Position numbers and translations under genes: made by a program. Below are positions 15,160-16,065 of a DNA stretch of 16,065 nt, piece after piece (position 1 is the first letter of the stretch; every line of letters starts with the position of its first letter). The notes under the pieces were generated by a model that ran no database searches, was not told the DNA's origin, and saw nothing but the letters and a program-made list of their open reading frames with translations. Source of the stretch: Holophagaceae bacterium (lineage in GTDB: Bacteria; Acidobacteriota; Holophagae; Holophagales; Holophagaceae); contig JANXQX010000224.1 in the NCBI GenBank assembly GCA_025353305.1, positions 1 to 16,065 of the forward strand, written 5' to 3'.

Positions 15160-16065
15160 CCCGCGGTCTGCTCCAGCAACTCACGCCACACGCGCGGCTC
15201 GCTCAGGTGGCCGTTGGCATCGAAGGTGCGGCTTTCGATCATGTAGCGGTAGCCCTGTTCGGTCAGGAAGAGCTGGCGGTTCCGCGCGAATTCCTGTTCG
15301 GTGGTGTCCTTGGAAATCAAGGAATAGAAGTAGCTGAGATTGCGGTTGCCCTTGGGCCTGAGGATCCGGCCCAGACGCTGGGCTTCTTCCTGCCTTGAGC
15401 CGAAAGTCCCGCTTATCTGGATCGCCACGGAGGCGTCGGGGAGATCGATGGCGAAATTCGCCACCTTGCTGACGATGAGTACGCGCAACTCGCCAGCGCG
15501 GAATTTGCGGAACAGTTCTTCGCGTTCCTTTTCGGGTGTGGACCCAGTCAGAACGGGACCACCCAGGCGCTTGCCGAGGATGCGAAGCTGCTCCAGATAC
15601 TGGCCGATGATGAGCACGGATTCGGTGGGATGGCCCTTCAACAGTTCATCCACCACCGTGAACTTCAGGCTGCTTTCAGAGGCGATGCGAAACCGCTGGC
15701 GCTGATCGGCGACGGCGTATTCCATGCGCTCGTCCGTGAGCAGCGGAATGCGGATCTCCAGGCAGTGGGCCGTGGCGATGAAGCCATCTTTTTCAAGCAT
15801 TTTCCAAGGCACGTCCACACGCTTTGGCCCGATCAGGGAGAACACGTCCTCCTCTTTCCCATCTTCGCGCACGAGGGTCGCGGTGAGGCCCAGCCGCCGT
15901 TTCGCTTGCAACTCGGCTACCGCGCGGAACACCGGGGCAGGGAGCATGTGCACTTCGTCGTAGATGACCAGGCCCCAGTTGGCGGCCTCGAACAACTTGA
16001 AATGCTCGAAGGGGGATTCCTTGCTGCGGCGGTAGGTGAGGATCTGATACGTGGCGATGGTGACA
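15156..16065 (-). CDS. XPB-type DNA helicase (3' part, cut by window end)
   Basis: This is the C-terminal part (about 302 residues visible) of a superfamily 2 helicase of the XPB/Ssl2 type. The frame is open to the window edge; the visible part begins VTIATYQILTYRRS, so the start lies outside. Motif II is DEVH in VIYDEVHMLPAPVFR. Motif III is LTATLVRED and includes the RED triplet characteristic of XPB. A second RecA-like domain follows with LIIGQYLEQL, FRAGELRVLIVSKVANFAIDLP and motif VI QRLGRILRPKG. Bacterial XPB homologues are DNA translocases with a poorly defined role, presumably in repair or unwinding. The TAA stop (15156-15158) overlaps the convergent pgpA stop (15157-15159) by two nucleotides. 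Confidence 0.92.
   Translation of the reverse strand, partial: VTIATYQILTYRRSKESPFEHFKLFEAANWGLVIYDEVHMLPAPVFRAVAELQAKRRLGLTATLVREDGKEEDVFSLIGPKRVDVPWKMLEKDGFIATAHCLEIRIPLLTDERMEYAVADQRQRFRIASESSLKFTVVDELLKGHPTESVLIIGQYLEQLRILGKRLGGPVLTGSTPEKEREELFRKFRAGELRVLIVSKVANFAIDLPDASVAIQISGTFGSRQEEAQRLGRILRPKGNRNLSYFYSLISKDTTEQEFARNRQLFLTEQGYRYMIESRTFDANGHLSEPRVWRELLEQTAG

Overview
The window is a gene-dense, GC-rich chromosomal stretch from a diderm bacterium. It carries a LolA-like carrier, a secreted HtrA/Deg-type protease, a lipoprotein and LolD/LolE-like ABC components. Gene content and the style of the intergenic repeats resemble Acidobacteriota, perhaps class Holophagae. That placement is an inference from general impression, not from a marker comparison. 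Most genes are housekeeping or envelope genes. No phage, transposase, CRISPR array, rRNA or tRNA is visible.

Layout, left to right. (1) Translation block: argS (minus), rpsT (plus, with its own promoter and a strong terminator) and gluQ (minus). (2) A minus-strand pair: a deoxyhypusine-synthase-like enzyme at 4855-6081, then a beta-lactamase-fold lipoprotein at 3605-4768. (3) Divergent from them, a Deg9-like secreted serine protease (6218-7765). (4) A convergent intergenic region of about 300 nt with several RNA-like hairpins and a minus-strand terminator. (5) A minus-strand, translationally coupled pair: a mannose-6-phosphate-isomerase-type cupin and a LolA-like periplasmic protein. Just upstream lie a truncated second copy of the cupin start and a heptamer repeat element. 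(6) An FHA-GAF-adenylate cyclase (minus), divergent from (7) a plus-strand operon: rimO, an ABC ATPase, an FtsX-type permease (4-nt overlap) and pgpA (8-nt overlap). (8) The 3' part of an XPB-type helicase (minus), which overlaps the pgpA stop tail-to-tail and runs off the window end.

The individual genes fall in known families. What is unusual lies mostly between them. Several short tandem-repeat elements are present: 8-mers, 9-10-mers, and heptamers in three places, two of them with inverted arms and one translated as the N-terminus of PgpA. Two intergenic structures share one three-way-junction plan although their stem sequences differ. A 42-nt duplication of a gene start flanks one of those structures. 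Among the proteins, the deoxyhypusine-synthase homologue is the most open question, because bacteria lack the canonical eIF5A substrate.
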